The notes beneath the pieces were generated by a model. The model ran no database searches and was not told the DNA's origin. It was given only the letters and a program-made list of their open reading frames with translations. Made by a program: the position numbers and the translations under genes. A stretch of 64,000 bases of DNA from Marinobacter salinexigens (lineage in GTDB: Bacteria; Pseudomonadota; Gammaproteobacteria; Pseudomonadales; Oleiphilaceae): the NCBI RefSeq assembly GCF_008370345.1, contig NZ_VTUU01000002.1, positions 248,001 to 312,000 on the forward strand, read 5' to 3'. Positions within the stretch are counted from its first letter, which is position 1. Each line of letters opens with the position of its first letter. Positions 8,463-17,773 of the stretch are shown in pieces.

Positions 8463-11400
8463 TTACTCCCCGGCCTTTTTGGCCTCTTCCGCAGCGCGCT
8501 GGCGCCGACGGACTTCCCTAGGATCATTGTAGGCGCGTCCCGGAGTAACAGGAAGGTCAGCTTCCGGCTTCTGGTCAGCTTGTGGCTGTTTGCTTTCCTG
8601 CTGAGCCGGTTTCGGCTCGGGCGCTTTTGCTTTCGGAGTTTCCTGTTCGGATGCAGAAGCTGTGGTTTCAGCTCCCTTGGCTTCCCCGGCTGGCTTACCC
8701 TGCTTTGGCGCTTCGACCTTCTCTGCAACCGGCTTTTCAGTAGCGGTGGGCTTTTTCGGCTCGACCGGCTTCTGCTCGGTGGCAGTAACTTCAGAGGCGA
8801 CAGGAGCCTTGCTTGAAGACTTCTGCTCCGGAGCCTTTTCTTCGGCGGGCGCGCTGGTCTTGGTTGAAGCTTGCTCTTCCTTGGCCGTTGTTTTGGTCTC
8901 AGAAGAGGCCGCTTCCTTGGTTTTAGCGCTGGCCTGGGGGGCTTCCTGCTTGGCCTTTTCGGTTTTAGCGGGCTCGGCTGTAGCGGGTTTTGCGTCTGCA
9001 GACGCGGCAATTGCCTCGGAAGAGCTCTTATCCTCTGTCGCGGCGTCTTGTTTCTTCGGCTCGGCTGCGGGCGCTTCAGCGGCCTTTGGCGCCGCCGGTT
9101 TCGCGGACGCTTCTCCGGATTCGGGAGCCTTTTCTGCAGTTAGCTGCCTGGCTTCATCTTTGCCTGCTTCTTCCTTGGGATCAGCCTTGGGTAGGGCTGC
9201 TGCTTTGCTCGGCTCCTGCTTCACAGGTGCCTTGTCATCGGCCTTGGCTTCTGGCTTGGACTCGGCTTTGCTCTCAGGCTTGCCAGAGGACTTCTCCGCT
9301 TGCGGCTTTGTATCCTGCTTGCGGCTATCGCCGGATTGTTCCGGTTGCGTGTCTTTCTGGTGCTTTTCACTGCGCGCGGCTTTACGGTCTGCCGGCGTGG
9401 ATGTTGCCTTCTCTTCAGGCGAGCCGTCACGACCGCGCTGGCGGCGGGGCTTGCGACGTTTTTCGTCGTTGCCTTTGTTCTCGCTGCTCTGACCCTTCTG
9501 GCCAGTATCCTGGCTGTCCTTCAGATCCTTGCGATCACGGTTGTCCTTCTGGTCCCGCTGCTTGCTACGGCTTTGGTTGCGACTGCGACCCTGGTTGTCA
9601 CGACGGTTGTCGTTACCCTTATCGTCAGTGCTCTTGTCCTGGCTTTGTCGACCCTGTGAGCTTCGGCTTTGGGTGCTTTTGCCCTGATCATCATTTCGGG
9701 TGCGACTGCGATTGCCTCGATTGTCGTCGGAGCGGCCTTGCTGGCTTCCCTGGCGGCGTTCGCTACCGCTACGCTTTTCTCCGGAGCGCTGATCATCGCG
9801 GGCGACGCGGGATTTGCGACGATCCTGGCGGCCCTGATTGCGACGGTCATTGCGGCTTTCTTGGGCGCTCTTTTCGCTCTGGCCTGACTCTTCTTCCTCT
9901 CCGCTGAAGAAACAAGCAATTTTGCGGCCGATGCGACGGAAGATGCCTTCTTCCTGTTCGCTGGATTCCTCGACCTTTGCTCCTGGGGTAGGGGCTGGAG
10001 CGACAGGGCGAACGGCCTTTACGGCGGCCTGTTCACGAACCGGGCGCTCAACAGTCGGCGCCTCAAAGATTTCTTCTTCGCGTTCGTTGTATTCCTGGGC
10101 TACCTGGTGGCTGGAGACGTGCTCCGGCGCCGCCTCATCCTGGCGAATGCGGAGGATTTCGAAGTGCGGAGTCTCCATGTGAGGGACCGGCACAACAACG
10201 ACATCCACTTCCTGGCGACGTTCGATGTCGGCCAGTTGGCGGCGCTTCTCGTTCAGCAGGAAGGTGGCGACGGATACCGGAACCACCGCGCGGACTTCGC
10301 CAGTCTTCTCCTTCGAAGATTCTTCGTAGATCAGGCGCATGATGCTCAGAGCCAGGGATTCGATGCCCCGGATGGTGCCTTGTCCTTCGCAGCGAGGGCA
10401 GACTTCGCTGCGGGTTTCGCCAAGAGACGGGCGCAGGCGCTGACGAGACATTTCGAGCAGGCCAAAGCGGGAGATCTTGCCGACCTGAACGCGGGCGCGG
10501 TCGATTTCCAGTGCTTCACGCATCTTGTGCTCGACTTCGCGCTGATGTTTGGCCGGCGTCATGTCGATGAAATCGATAACGATCAGGCCGCCCATATCGC
10601 GAAGGCGCAGCTGGCGTGCAATTTCTTCGGCTGCTTCCAGGTTTGTCTGGAGTGCGGTTTCCTCAATGTCGTGACCTTTGGTGGCCCGGGAGGAGTTGAT
10701 GTCGATAGAAACCAGGGCTTCGGTGGGATCGATGACAATGGAGCCCCCGGACGGAAGTTTGACTTCGCGCTGGAATGCAGTCTCGATCTGACCTTCGATC
10801 TGATAGCGGCTGAACAGCGGAATTTCGTCCTTGTACAGCTTGATCTTGTTCTCAAAGGTGGGCATGACGGCGCGAACAAAGTTGAGGACATCTTCGTAAA
10901 CGCTTTCAGCATCAATGAGCACTTCGCCAATATCCTGGCGGAGATAGTCGCGTACCGCGCGGATAATGACGTTGCTTTCCTGGTGAATCAGGAAGGGGGC
11001 TTTGCGCTCACCGGCAGCCTGTGTGATGGCTTCCCAGAACTGTACCAGGTAGTCCAGGTCCCACTGGAGCTCCTCGGTGCTGCGGCCAATACCTGCTGTG
11101 CGTACAATGATACCCATGGACTTGGGTACCTGAACGTTGCTCATGGCCTCTTTGAGTTGTGCCCGCTCTTCGCCTTCGATTCGGCGGGAAATGCCGCCGG
11201 CACGGGAGTTGTTGGGCATCAGAACCAGGTAGCGGCCGGCCAGAGAGATGAAGGTGGTAAGGGCTGCGCCCTTGTTGCCACGCTCTTCTTTATCGACCTG
11301 AACAATGACTTCCTGGCCTTCGGAGACCACATCTTTAATGTTAATCTTGCCTTCGATCTGCCCGGGAGATTTCTTGAAATACTCCTTGGAGATTTCTTTC

Positions 11401-11609
11401 AGGGGGAGGAAGCCGTGGCGTTCCGCGCCGAAATCAACAAAGGCTGCCTCGAGGCTCGGCTCGACACGGGTGATGCGCCCCTTATAGATGTTGGCTTTCT
11501 TTTGCTCGCGGGTACTTGATTCGATGTCGAGATCAAACAGTCGCTGGCCATCGACCAGTGCTACGCGCAACTCTTCAGGGTGAGTTGCATTGATGAGCAT
11601 TCTTTTCAT
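8463..11609 (-). CDS. rne: Ribonuclease E
   Basis: This 1048-residue endoribonuclease is the scaffold of the RNA degradosome and processes rRNA and tRNA. The catalytic half is collinear with E. coli RNase E: an S1 domain (about 39-119), a 5' sensor, DNase I-like aspartates D303 (SIDIN) and D346 (VIDFID), and the Zn-link CPRC at 404-407. The C-terminal half (about 510-1048) is low-complexity and disordered. It holds an amphipathic segment at about 554-571 ([17 protein letters not shown]) that resembles the membrane-targeting helix, an Arg-rich RNA-binding stretch (about 590-720), a long Ala/Lys/Pro/Glu region and a terminal [12 protein letters not shown] motif. NDPR motifs occur in pseudomonad RNase E tails and may recruit degradosome partners. 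It probably autoregulates through its leader. Confidence 0.97.
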   Translation of the reverse strand: MKRMLINATHPEELRVALVDGQRLFDLDIESSTREQKKANIYKGRITRVEPSLEAAFVDFGAERHGFLPLKEISKEYFKKSPGQIEGKINIKDVVSEGQEVIVQVDKEERGNKGAALTTFISLAGRYLVLMPNNSRAGGISRRIEGEERAQLKEAMSNVQVPKSMGIIVRTAGIGRSTEELQWDLDYLVQFWEAITQAAGERKAPFLIHQESNVIIRAVRDYLRQDIGEVLIDAESVYEDVLNFVRAVMPTFENKIKLYKDEIPLFSRYQIEGQIETAFQREVKLPSGGSIVIDPTEALVSIDINSSRATKGHDIEETALQTNLEAAEEIARQLRLRDMGGLIVIDFIDMTPAKHQREVEHKMREALEIDRARVQVGKISRFGLLEMSRQRLRPSLGETRSEVCPRCEGQGTIRGIESLALSIMRLIYEESSKEKTGEVRAVVPVSVATFLLNEKRRQLADIERRQEVDVVVVPVPHMETPHFEILRIRQDEAAPEHVSSHQVAQEYNEREEEIFEAPTVERPVREQAAVKAVRPVAPAPTPGAKVEESSEQEEGIFRRIGRKIACFFSGEEEESGQSEKSAQESRNDRRNQGRQDRRKSRVARDDQRSGEKRSGSERRQGSQQGRSDDNRGNRSRTRNDDQGKSTQSRSSQGRQSQDKSTDDKGNDNRRDNQGRSRNQSRSKQRDQKDNRDRKDLKDSQDTGQKGQSSENKGNDEKRRKPRRQRGRDGSPEEKATSTPADRKAARSEKHQKDTQPEQSGDSRKQDTKPQAEKSSGKPESKAESKPEAKADDKAPVKQEPSKAAALPKADPKEEAGKDEARQLTAEKAPESGEASAKPAAPKAAEAPAAEPKKQDAATEDKSSSEAIAASADAKPATAEPAKTEKAKQEAPQASAKTKEAASSETKTTAKEEQASTKTSAPAEEKAPEQKSSSKAPVASEVTATEQKPVEPKKPTATEKPVAEKVEAPKQGKPAGEAKGAETTASASEQETPKAKAPEPKPAQQESKQPQADQKPEADLPVTPGRAYNDPREVRRRQRAAEEAKKAGE

Positions 11610-12152
11610 GGAAGGAATAGGTTCCTGTCGTTTGGTTTTGACAGAAAACCACGGGGGTTCGCATCAGCGAAGCAGGATGTGCGCACTGCAGGCCCTGTTA
11701 CAGCAATTGTGGGGCCGGCAGTCAGACGAATCAGACCCGTATAGGGCGTGATTTCCTTGGTTGTAAACCAATGCCGACGGTCCGACTGCCTGCTGGCAGG
11801 GGGAGGTCGTGTACTGTTTGTGTCTGTTGACGCATGTTATCCGTTTTCAGGTTCACACAGGTGCCTGGGTCTCACGTCGTATTCGTAAGCTGGACGGCCC
11901 GGCCTTGCGTGACAATGAATCTTCGCGATGTCGCCCGACGGTTTTCCGTTCGGTTTTTTCTTCTCCCGGTGCCAGTCAAGTTGCCGTTTTTTGGCTAACC
12001 CTGGAGTTCCGGGAGTTCTTCTGTTCTCTTTCGCCGTTCCCGCTAAGCGTATGGGTGCACGGCGTTCAAACTCTTCAATAGTGTCGGTATACTTCTGCCG
12101 CTCCGGCTTCTGACCAGAGTTTTGGATCAGGCCGTAGACAAACGGCAGAGCA
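11610..12152 (-). promoter_or_regulatory. Long structured rne 5' leader
   Basis: About 540 bases separate the rne promoter from its start codon, with no supported gene. The leader can fold: arms 11717-11727 and 11780-11790 pair over 11 positions with one mismatch and enclose a perfect 6-bp hairpin (11757-11762 with 11766-11771, loop GTA). CTGCC/GGCAG arms lie next to it at about 11786-11799. In enterobacteria a 5' leader of about 360 nt with hairpins lets RNase E cut its own mRNA. I infer the same role here. Confidence 0.7.
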
Positions 12153-12158
12153 CGCCGG

Positions 12159-12187
12159 AATATAACAGTATTCGGGCAGCTGTTCAA
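12159..12187 (-). promoter_or_regulatory. Sigma-70 promoter of rne
   Basis: On the minus strand, TTGAAC (12187-12182) and TATATT (12164-12159) are separated by exactly 17 bases. Transcription would begin near 12152. The promoter sits just upstream of the divergent rluC start codon, so both genes share this short control region. Confidence 0.72.
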
Positions 12188-12215
12188 TGCTGCAAAGATA
12201 GCCATAAGGAATCTC

Positions 12216-13307
12216 ATGTCTCGCAAGTCTGCGACCACCAAAAAACCTTCAGGACATAGAACGCGTAAGCCCGAAAGGGCGGGTGCCCGGCCGGTTGCCA
12301 GGCAAGGTCGCACTGATGACCGGAGAGCAGCCGCTGTCGGCGGGGGAGAAGTCCGTCACGGTGTGCAATGGGTCACGGTAGATGAAGATAATGATGGCCA
12401 GCGGGTGGATAATTTTCTGCTGTCCCGTTTGCGGGGGGTGCCCAAGAGTATTGTCTACCGGATTGTCCGGAAAGGGGAAGTGCGGGTAAACAAGGGGAGA
12501 GTTAAGCCGGACACCCGGTTGAAGTCCGGTGATCAGGTGCGCATCCCGCCCATTACGCAGAAGGAGAAGCCTGAGCAGGTCAGTCCGGGGGCTCGTGTGC
12601 AGGGGGTTATGGAGGCGGCGGTCATCTTCGAGAATGAGCAGATGCTTGTCGTCAATAAGCCGTCAGGTATCGCTGTTCACGGCGGAAGCGGATTGAGCTT
12701 TGGCCTTATTGAAGTGCTGCGTTCAGCTCGTCCGGACGCCCGGTTTCTGGAGTTGGTGCATCGGCTTGACCGGGATACGTCTGGCCTGGTGATGGTGGCC
12801 AAAAAGCGGTCTTCGCTGCGGTTTCTGCAGGATGAGTTACGCCAGAAACGCATCCGAAAAACCTACCACGCTCTGGTTGCGGGTGTGTGGCCGGAGAGTC
12901 TGACCCGGGTCGATGCGCCGCTTCTGCGTTATGAAATGCCAAACGGCGAGCGGCGGGTGAAGGTAAGTGACGAGGGCAAGGAGTCCCTGACGGTATTTCG
13001 TCGGTTGGCTGTGTACGAAGGGTACAGTCTGGTGGAGGCTTCGCCTGTGACCGGACGCACTCATCAGATTCGGGTTCACTGTGCGTCTTCCGGGCATCCT
13101 ATCGCCGGCGATGACAAGTATATGGATGACGCCAGTCAGAAGGCGTTCAGGGCTGTAGGTGGTCTGCGTCTGATGTTGCATGCCCGGGCTCTGGAGTTTC
13201 GCTTGCCGGGTACGGAGGAGTCCATGCGCCTTGAGGCTCCGTATGATGAAGTATTTAATGCCGTGTTGAAAAAGTTGGAGGCGCGGTCAACAGGAAGTGA
13301 TTCATGA
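12216..13307 (+). CDS. rluC: 23S rRNA pseudouridine synthase RluC
   Basis: This enzyme makes pseudouridines in 23S rRNA (955, 2504 and 2580 in E. coli). The 363-residue protein has a basic, disordered N-terminal extension (about 1-50) longer than that of E. coli RluC, an S4 RNA-binding domain (about 60-115, GQRVDNFLLSRLRGVPKS), then the RluA-family catalytic domain with HRLDRDTSG at about 180-188; its Asp is the catalytic nucleophile. It is divergent from rne, the classical neighbour. Its stop overlaps the next gene's start by 4 bases. Confidence 0.95.
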   Translation: MSRKSATTKKPSGHRTRKPERAGARPVARQGRTDDRRAAAVGGGEVRHGVQWVTVDEDNDGQRVDNFLLSRLRGVPKSIVYRIVRKGEVRVNKGRVKPDTRLKSGDQVRIPPITQKEKPEQVSPGARVQGVMEAAVIFENEQMLVVNKPSGIAVHGGSGLSFGLIEVLRSARPDARFLELVHRLDRDTSGLVMVAKKRSSLRFLQDELRQKRIRKTYHALVAGVWPESLTRVDAPLLRYEMPNGERRVKVSDEGKESLTVFRRLAVYEGYSLVEASPVTGRTHQIRVHCASSGHPIAGDDKYMDDASQKAFRAVGGLRLMLHARALEFRLPGTEESMRLEAPYDEVFNAVLKKLEARSTGSDS

Positions 13308-13951
13308 ATGTAAAGGTTGTGATCTTTGACTGGGACGGAACCCTCGTGGATTCCGTGGAGCACATTGCCGACAGTCTCGAGCAGGCGGCAACGGATCTTG
13401 GCTACCCGGCGAGGGAGCGGGAGGCCTATCGCGACATTATAGGCCTGGGGATGGTTGAGGCTCTGGAGAAGTTGTATCCGGGGTTGAGTCGCCAGGAGAT
13501 GGATTCGATTCGCGAGGGCTATGCGGGGTATTTCTTTAAAAAAGTAACAACGCCGCAAAATGTGTTCGCCGGCATGGCCGATGTGGTAGCGGATATCCGA
13601 TTGTCCGGGAGAGGGTGCTCTGTTGCCACCGGGAAGAGTCGTCGCGGTCTTTCGAGGGCTCTGGATACGAGTGGTCTGGGGCGGCACTTTGAAATCACGC
13701 GCTGTGCCGACGAAACGCGTTCCAAGCCCGATCCGACAATGCTCGAGGAAATCATCCGGTTTTACGGTATTGAACCGGCGGAAGCGGTGATGATTGGTGA
13801 CACCCGCTACGATCTTGATATGGCCCAGCGTATTGGTATGCCTTCCATCGGTGTCGAGTGGGGTGTGCATAAACGAGATGTTCTGAGTGACTATGCGCCT
13901 CATGCGATTGTGGATACTGTCCCGGAACTGCGTCGGGTTCTGGGGCTATGA
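13304..13951 (+). CDS. HAD-superfamily hydrolase (phosphoglycolate phosphatase-like)
   Basis: The 215-residue protein has the HAD motifs in order: FDWDGTLVDS (nucleophile Asp, residues 7-16), a helical cap, a Lys in SKPDP (about 145) and MIGDTRYDLDMA (about 162-173). It belongs to the phosphatase subgroup that often acts on phosphoglycolate or nucleoside monophosphates; the substrate cannot be told from sequence. It starts inside the rluC stop (ATGA), indicating translational coupling, and is followed by sppA after 39 bases. Confidence 0.88.
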   Translation: MNVKVVIFDWDGTLVDSVEHIADSLEQAATDLGYPAREREAYRDIIGLGMVEALEKLYPGLSRQEMDSIREGYAGYFFKKVTTPQNVFAGMADVVADIRLSGRGCSVATGKSRRGLSRALDTSGLGRHFEITRCADETRSKPDPTMLEEIIRFYGIEPAEAVMIGDTRYDLDMAQRIGMPSIGVEWGVHKRDVLSDYAPHAIVDTVPELRRVLGL

Positions 13952-13990
13952 TCGGCATTTCCGTTTTAATGGTGTAGGCAGGAATCAGTT

Positions 13991-15028
13991 ATGAGTGATT
14001 GGGATTCGGATAAATCGCCAGAGTGGGGCGATAAGCCGGTTGAACAGGTGTCATCGCAAGGTGGCAGGAAGTCTCCGTCGTTGCCGCCTGAAAGCGCGCG
14101 GGACTGGAAGTTGATTGAAAAGCTGGTGATGTCGCTGCAGTCCGAGCAGAGAAAACACCGTCGTTGGGGGATCTTCTTCAAATTTCTGATGTTTGCCTAC
14201 CTGTTCGCCTTGCTCTTCATTATCAAATTTCCGATTGGGGATTCGCTGGATGAGGTGGCTGGCCACAGGCATACCGCGCTGGTCGAGGTGGCGGGGCCTA
14301 TTGCGGCTGATGAAAGTGCTAACGCAGATGATGTGGTGGGAGCGCTGCGTGCGGCATTTGAAGAGCCGAATGCGGTGGCTGTGGTTATGAGGATCAACAG
14401 TCCTGGCGGAAGCCCCGTCCAGTCCGGTTACATCTACGATGAAATTCGCCGTTTGCGAGAAGAATATCCGGATAAGAAGGTTTACGCGGTCATTTCCGAT
14501 ATCGGGGCCTCCGGTGCCTACTATATTGCATCCGCTGCAGACGAGATCTATGCGAATAGGGCAAGCCTTGTAGGGTCTATTGGTGTGGTAGCCGGAGGTT
14601 TCGGGTTCACCGGCATAATGGATAAGCTGGGCGTTGAGCGCAGGCTTTACACTTCTGGTGAGAATAAGGCGTTCCTGGATCCTTTCTCTCCGGAGCAGCC
14701 CGGGGAAGTCGAATTCTGGCAGGGTGTTCTGGAAAATACGCACAAACAGTTCATTGCTGCCGTCAAACAGGGAAGGGGGGATCGACTCGCAAGTGACGAT
14801 CGGCTTTTCAGTGGGCTGGTCTGGAGTGGTGAGCAGGCGTTGGAGCTGGGGTTGATTGATGGCCTGGGCAGCTCCTCATGGGTTGCCCGTGAGGTTGTTG
14901 GTGCTGAGGACTTTGTTGACTACACCCATCGAGAGTCCCCATGGCAGGAGATTGTCGGGCAGTTGGGGGTATCCCTTGGCGAGGGTGTCGCGAGTCAGTT
15001 GATGGAGTCCCGGATGGAGCTGCGCTGA
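13991..15028 (+). CDS. sppA: S49-family signal peptide peptidase, short SppA type
   Basis: This 345-residue single-domain S49 protease anchored in the inner membrane degrades leftover signal peptides. A cytosolic N-terminal stretch (about 1-60) is followed by one membrane helix (about 61-80, FKFLMFAYLFALLFIIKF) and the protease domain. The nucleophile is in SDIGASGAYY (about 175-184), and a candidate general-base lysine lies in TSGENKAFLDP. It is about half the length of the two-domain E. coli enzyme, the normal size for the short form. It follows the rluC-HAD pair. Confidence 0.92.
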   Translation: MSDWDSDKSPEWGDKPVEQVSSQGGRKSPSLPPESARDWKLIEKLVMSLQSEQRKHRRWGIFFKFLMFAYLFALLFIIKFPIGDSLDEVAGHRHTALVEVAGPIAADESANADDVVGALRAAFEEPNAVAVVMRINSPGGSPVQSGYIYDEIRRLREEYPDKKVYAVISDIGASGAYYIASAADEIYANRASLVGSIGVVAGGFGFTGIMDKLGVERRLYTSGENKAFLDPFSPEQPGEVEFWQGVLENTHKQFIAAVKQGRGDRLASDDRLFSGLVWSGEQALELGLIDGLGSSSWVAREVVGAEDFVDYTHRESPWQEIVGQLGVSLGEGVASQLMESRMELR

Positions 15029-15043
15029 AAGCCGTTTGTGCGG

Positions 15044-15640
15044 TCAGGGTTCCAGCAGTGGGTTCCTCTTCCATGCTCTGAGCATGTCAATCAGGGCGAT
15101 CAGGGGCAGTCCGATCAGGCTGTTGGGGTCCCTCCCTTCGAGTCGCTCAAAAAGCGTGATGCCGAGCCCTTCCATGCGAAAGCTGCCCGCGCAGTCATAG
15201 GGTTGCTCCTTGCGCAGGTAAGCTTCGATTTCCTCCGGTGTCAGGGCGCGGAAGTAGACGGAAAAAGGTTCGCAGCAGGTCTGGATGTTGTTTGTCTGAG
15301 AATTTAACAGTGCCAGGCCTGTCAGGAATCGCACATGCTGGCCGCTGCTGATGGTCAGCTGCCTGGTTGCGACTTCATGGTTTTCCGGCTTGTTGAGCAG
15401 GGTGTCGTCTGGCAGGCAGGCTACCTGGTCTGAGCCGATGATCCAGTGGTTGGGGTGTCGTGCCGCCAGTGCTCTGGCTTTTTGTTCCGCGAGCCGAAGG
15501 GCAAGGGCTTCACCCGTCTCTCCGGGCAGTGGGGTTTCGTTGATGTCGGGGCTTGCGCACTCAAAAGGAAGATTCAGTCGCGCCAGGAGTTCCCGTCGGT
15601 AGGGGGATGAGGAAGCCAGCAGTATCGGTAATGGCGGCAT
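15044..15640 (-). CDS. maf: Maf-family nucleotide pyrophosphatase (YceF type)
   Basis: The 198-residue Maf protein hydrolyses non-canonical nucleoside triphosphates; the YceF subgroup next to rpmF/plsX prefers 7-methyl-GTP. Typical elements are LLASSSPYRRELL near the N-terminus, the DINE loop, GSDQVA near residue 70 and the conserved GLPL near the C-terminus. It is convergent with sppA, with only 15 bases between stops, and divergent from yceD, as in many gammaproteobacteria. Substrate preference is inferred from subgroup and neighbourhood. Confidence 0.92.
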   Translation of the reverse strand: MPPLPILLASSSPYRRELLARLNLPFECASPDINETPLPGETGEALALRLAEQKARALAARHPNHWIIGSDQVACLPDDTLLNKPENHEVATRQLTISSGQHVRFLTGLALLNSQTNNIQTCCEPFSVYFRALTPEEIEAYLRKEQPYDCAGSFRMEGLGITLFERLEGRDPNSLIGLPLIALIDMLRAWKRNPLLEP

Positions 15641-15751
15641 AGAAGCATTTCCGGTGGTTGGTTTGCAGCAGTTTCAGCCGGATCGTACCGTTCATTATCG
15701 TAAAATACACCTATTCCCCGGAGAACGCTGGCCCAAAACGTAAGGAAGTCT

Positions 15752-15780
15752 TTGACAGTCGGAGGTTCCGCCCCTAAAAT
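15752..15780 (+). promoter_or_regulatory. Strong sigma-70 promoter for yceD-rpmF
   Basis: TTGACA (15752-15757) and TAAAAT (15775-15780) are separated by exactly 17 bases. The predicted transcription start (about 15786-15788) is 2-4 bases from the yceD ATG at 15790, and no Shine-Dalgarno sequence precedes that ATG. The mRNA would be leaderless or nearly so. Confidence 0.75.
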
Positions 15781-15789
15781 TGCGCGCCT

Positions 15790-16344
15790 ATGTCAAAAGC
15801 GTCACCTACCGAACTGCCAAAAACTGTCGATCCTTACCGATTGGCAGAACAGAACAGTACGCTGGAGGGAACTATTCCCCTCGGCGACCTGACTCGTTTT
15901 CAGGAAGCGGTTCTGGGGGTTGATGAAGGGGCCGCGTGTAGCGTTAAGCTGTCTTTTTATATGGATGGTGAGCGTCGCCGTGTTGTCTCGGGTGAGCTGG
16001 AGGCTCCTGTTAACCTGGAGTGCCAACGTTGCATGGGTTCCATGCCGGTGACACTGAATTCCCGGTTTAGCCTGGGATTGGTTACCAGTGATGAGCAGGC
16101 GCAACAACTGCCGCGAGATCTCGAGCCCTTCCTGACTGAAGATTTCACTGCAAATCTGTGGTCAATGGTAGAAGACGAATTGTTGCTGGTGCTGCCGCCG
16201 TTCCCTCTGCACGACAGGAATGAGTGTCCGGCAGGAGAGGAGCTCACTGCGTTCGAACCTGATGGGTCCGAGGCTGAGCCGGAAGCGCCAAAAAAAGAGA
16301 ATCCGTTCAGCGTGCTGGCGGGACTCAAAAAGACAAAGCATTAA
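15790..16344 (+). CDS. yceD: YceD (DUF177) large-ribosomal-subunit RNA accumulation protein
   Basis: The 184-residue DUF177 protein is needed in bacteria and plastids for normal 23S rRNA accumulation. The diagnostic LECQRCMGS motif is at about 76-84. The C-terminal third is acidic (DEAxEPEAPK-like). The segment PKTVDPYRLA, about 10 residues in, aligns with the E. coli N-terminus and supports ATG 15790 even though it lacks a ribosome-binding site. It is followed 92 bases later by rpmF, its usual partner. Confidence 0.92.
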   Translation: MSKASPTELPKTVDPYRLAEQNSTLEGTIPLGDLTRFQEAVLGVDEGAACSVKLSFYMDGERRRVVSGELEAPVNLECQRCMGSMPVTLNSRFSLGLVTSDEQAQQLPRDLEPFLTEDFTANLWSMVEDELLLVLPPFPLHDRNECPAGEELTAFEPDGSEAEPEAPKKENPFSVLAGLKKTKH

Positions 16345-16436
16345 TCTGGGCGCAGGGCTCTTTCTAAGGAAGGAAGCTGCGCGATTTTACGAACAAACGT
16401 TATTGAAGTTTACGTTAACAGGTCAGGAGCACAATC

Positions 16437-16616
16437 ATGGCTGTACAGCAAAACCGTAAGACCCGTTCCAAGCGTGGCATGCGCCGTTCACACGACGCAC
16501 TGACTGCTGCGACTCTGTCTACCGACGCGACTACTGGCGAAGTTCATCGTCGTCACCACGTGTCTCCTGACGGTTTCTACCGTGGTAAGCAGGTAATCGA
16601 AGCTCGCGACGAGTAA
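16437..16616 (+). CDS. rpmF: 50S ribosomal protein L32
   Basis: A short 59-residue gene runs from ATG 16437 to TAA 16616. It begins [20 protein letters not shown], the classic L32 N-terminus, and continues with [14 protein letters not shown], the usual C-terminal half. The zinc-binding cysteines found in some L32 proteins are absent, as in E. coli. A ribosome-binding site (GGTCAGGAG) precedes it. It lies between yceD and plsX, the conserved order linking ribosome and lipid synthesis. Confidence 0.97.
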   Translation: MAVQQNRKTRSKRGMRRSHDALTAATLSTDATTGEVHRRHHVSPDGFYRGKQVIEARDE

Positions 16617-16641
16617 TTTCGTTGCAGGCAAGCACCGCACA

Positions 16642-17661
16642 ATGTCGGATGGACGAACGGTGAAACCGGTCACCATCGCGATTGATGCCATGAGCGGTGA
16701 CCGCGGCCCTTCGGTTGTGGTCTCCGCGGCTCTGGAAGCGGTGCGCGAAAACGAAGCCTTGAGTCTTGTTCTGGTTGGTATCCGGAGCGAGCTTGAGGCT
16801 TTGTTGCGTGAAGGGCATGCCAGAATCAGTGTTGTTGAGGCCGCCGATGTGGTGCGCATGAATGAGCGCCCATCCCACGCGCTCAGACACAAGAAAAATT
16901 CATCAATGGCTGTGGCCCTGGGGTTGGTTCGTGATGGCGAGGCCCAGGGGTGTGTGAGTGCTGGTAACACCGGTGCCCTGATGGCTTTTGGTCGTTCCGT
17001 GATACGCATGTATCCCGGTATAGAGCGCCCTGCCATTTCCAAGCTTATTCCTTCTCTCCGTGGGCGTTGCCACGTTCTCGATCTCGGAGCAAACGTCGAT
17101 TCGACGGCCGAGAACCTCTATCAGTATGCCTTGATGGGCTCATTGATGGCGTCTGCCATTTCCCGGCAGTCCGAGCCTCGTGTGGCGTTGCTCAATGTTG
17201 GCGAGGAAGAAATCAAAGGTAATGAGCAGGTTCGCCTGGCGTCTCACATGCTGGCCCAATGTGAAACCATAAACTATATCGGCTATGTTGAGGGCAGCGA
17301 TCTGTTCCGGGATGTGGCGGATGTGGTGGTGTGTGATGGTTTCGTCGGTAATATTGCCCTGAAAACCGGTGAGGGTGTCGCGGGCCTGCTGATCGAGTTG
17401 ATGGAACAGGCGTTCACCAAAAACCTGTACGGGCGTCTGGTTGGTTTGCTTGCCCGTCCCATCATTGGTCGTCTTCTGCAGTTGATGGACCCTTCCCGTC
17501 ACAATGGCGCCAGCCTGCTGGGTCTCCAGGGAGTGGTCATCAAAAGTCACGGCAATGCCAATGAAAGAGCCATGCTGGCGGCTATCCGGCAGGCGGTCAA
17601 AGAAGTCGAGCTTGAAGTGCCGCGACGCATCAATGAGCGCCTGGACGATTTGATGCTTTGA
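16642..17661 (+). CDS. plsX: Phosphate acyltransferase PlsX
   Basis: This 339-residue enzyme makes acyl-phosphate from acyl-ACP for glycerophospholipid synthesis. The N-terminus (TIAIDAMSGDRGP) and the GNTGALMAFG, LDLGANVDST and DGFVGNIALKTGEG motifs are characteristic. A few extra residues (MSDGRTVKP) precede the conserved core, so a slightly later start cannot be excluded. It follows rpmF by 25 bases and precedes fabD. Confidence 0.95.
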   Translation: MSDGRTVKPVTIAIDAMSGDRGPSVVVSAALEAVRENEALSLVLVGIRSELEALLREGHARISVVEAADVVRMNERPSHALRHKKNSSMAVALGLVRDGEAQGCVSAGNTGALMAFGRSVIRMYPGIERPAISKLIPSLRGRCHVLDLGANVDSTAENLYQYALMGSLMASAISRQSEPRVALLNVGEEEIKGNEQVRLASHMLAQCETINYIGYVEGSDLFRDVADVVVCDGFVGNIALKTGEGVAGLLIELMEQAFTKNLYGRLVGLLARPIIGRLLQLMDPSRHNGASLLGLQGVVIKSHGNANERAMLAAIRQAVKEVELEVPRRINERLDDLML

Positions 17662-17773
17662 TCCTCTGAGACTAAAGTCTGTTCCTTTTCTGTCTCATAA
17701 GTCCGGATAATCGTCCAGACTTGTACTATTGGCTAATCTCCCGAAACCGCTCAATGACGATAAGATTCTGCCT

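Noticed and set aside
8662..9907. Plus-strand Ala/Ser/Leu- or Cys-rich frames opposite the rne tail
   Set aside because: They are by-products of the repetitive Lys/Ala/Pro/Glu coding of the RNase E tail and have no ribosome-binding sites.
10107..11519. A 470-codon plus-strand frame opposite the rne catalytic domain
   Set aside because: The rne frame keeps all catalytic residues at E. coli positions; the opposite frame shows no family features.
11837..12313. A minus-strand frame across the rne leader and rluC start
   Set aside because: It overlaps the rne promoter and the rluC N-terminus, has no family match and no supporting start site. The region fits an untranslated leader better.
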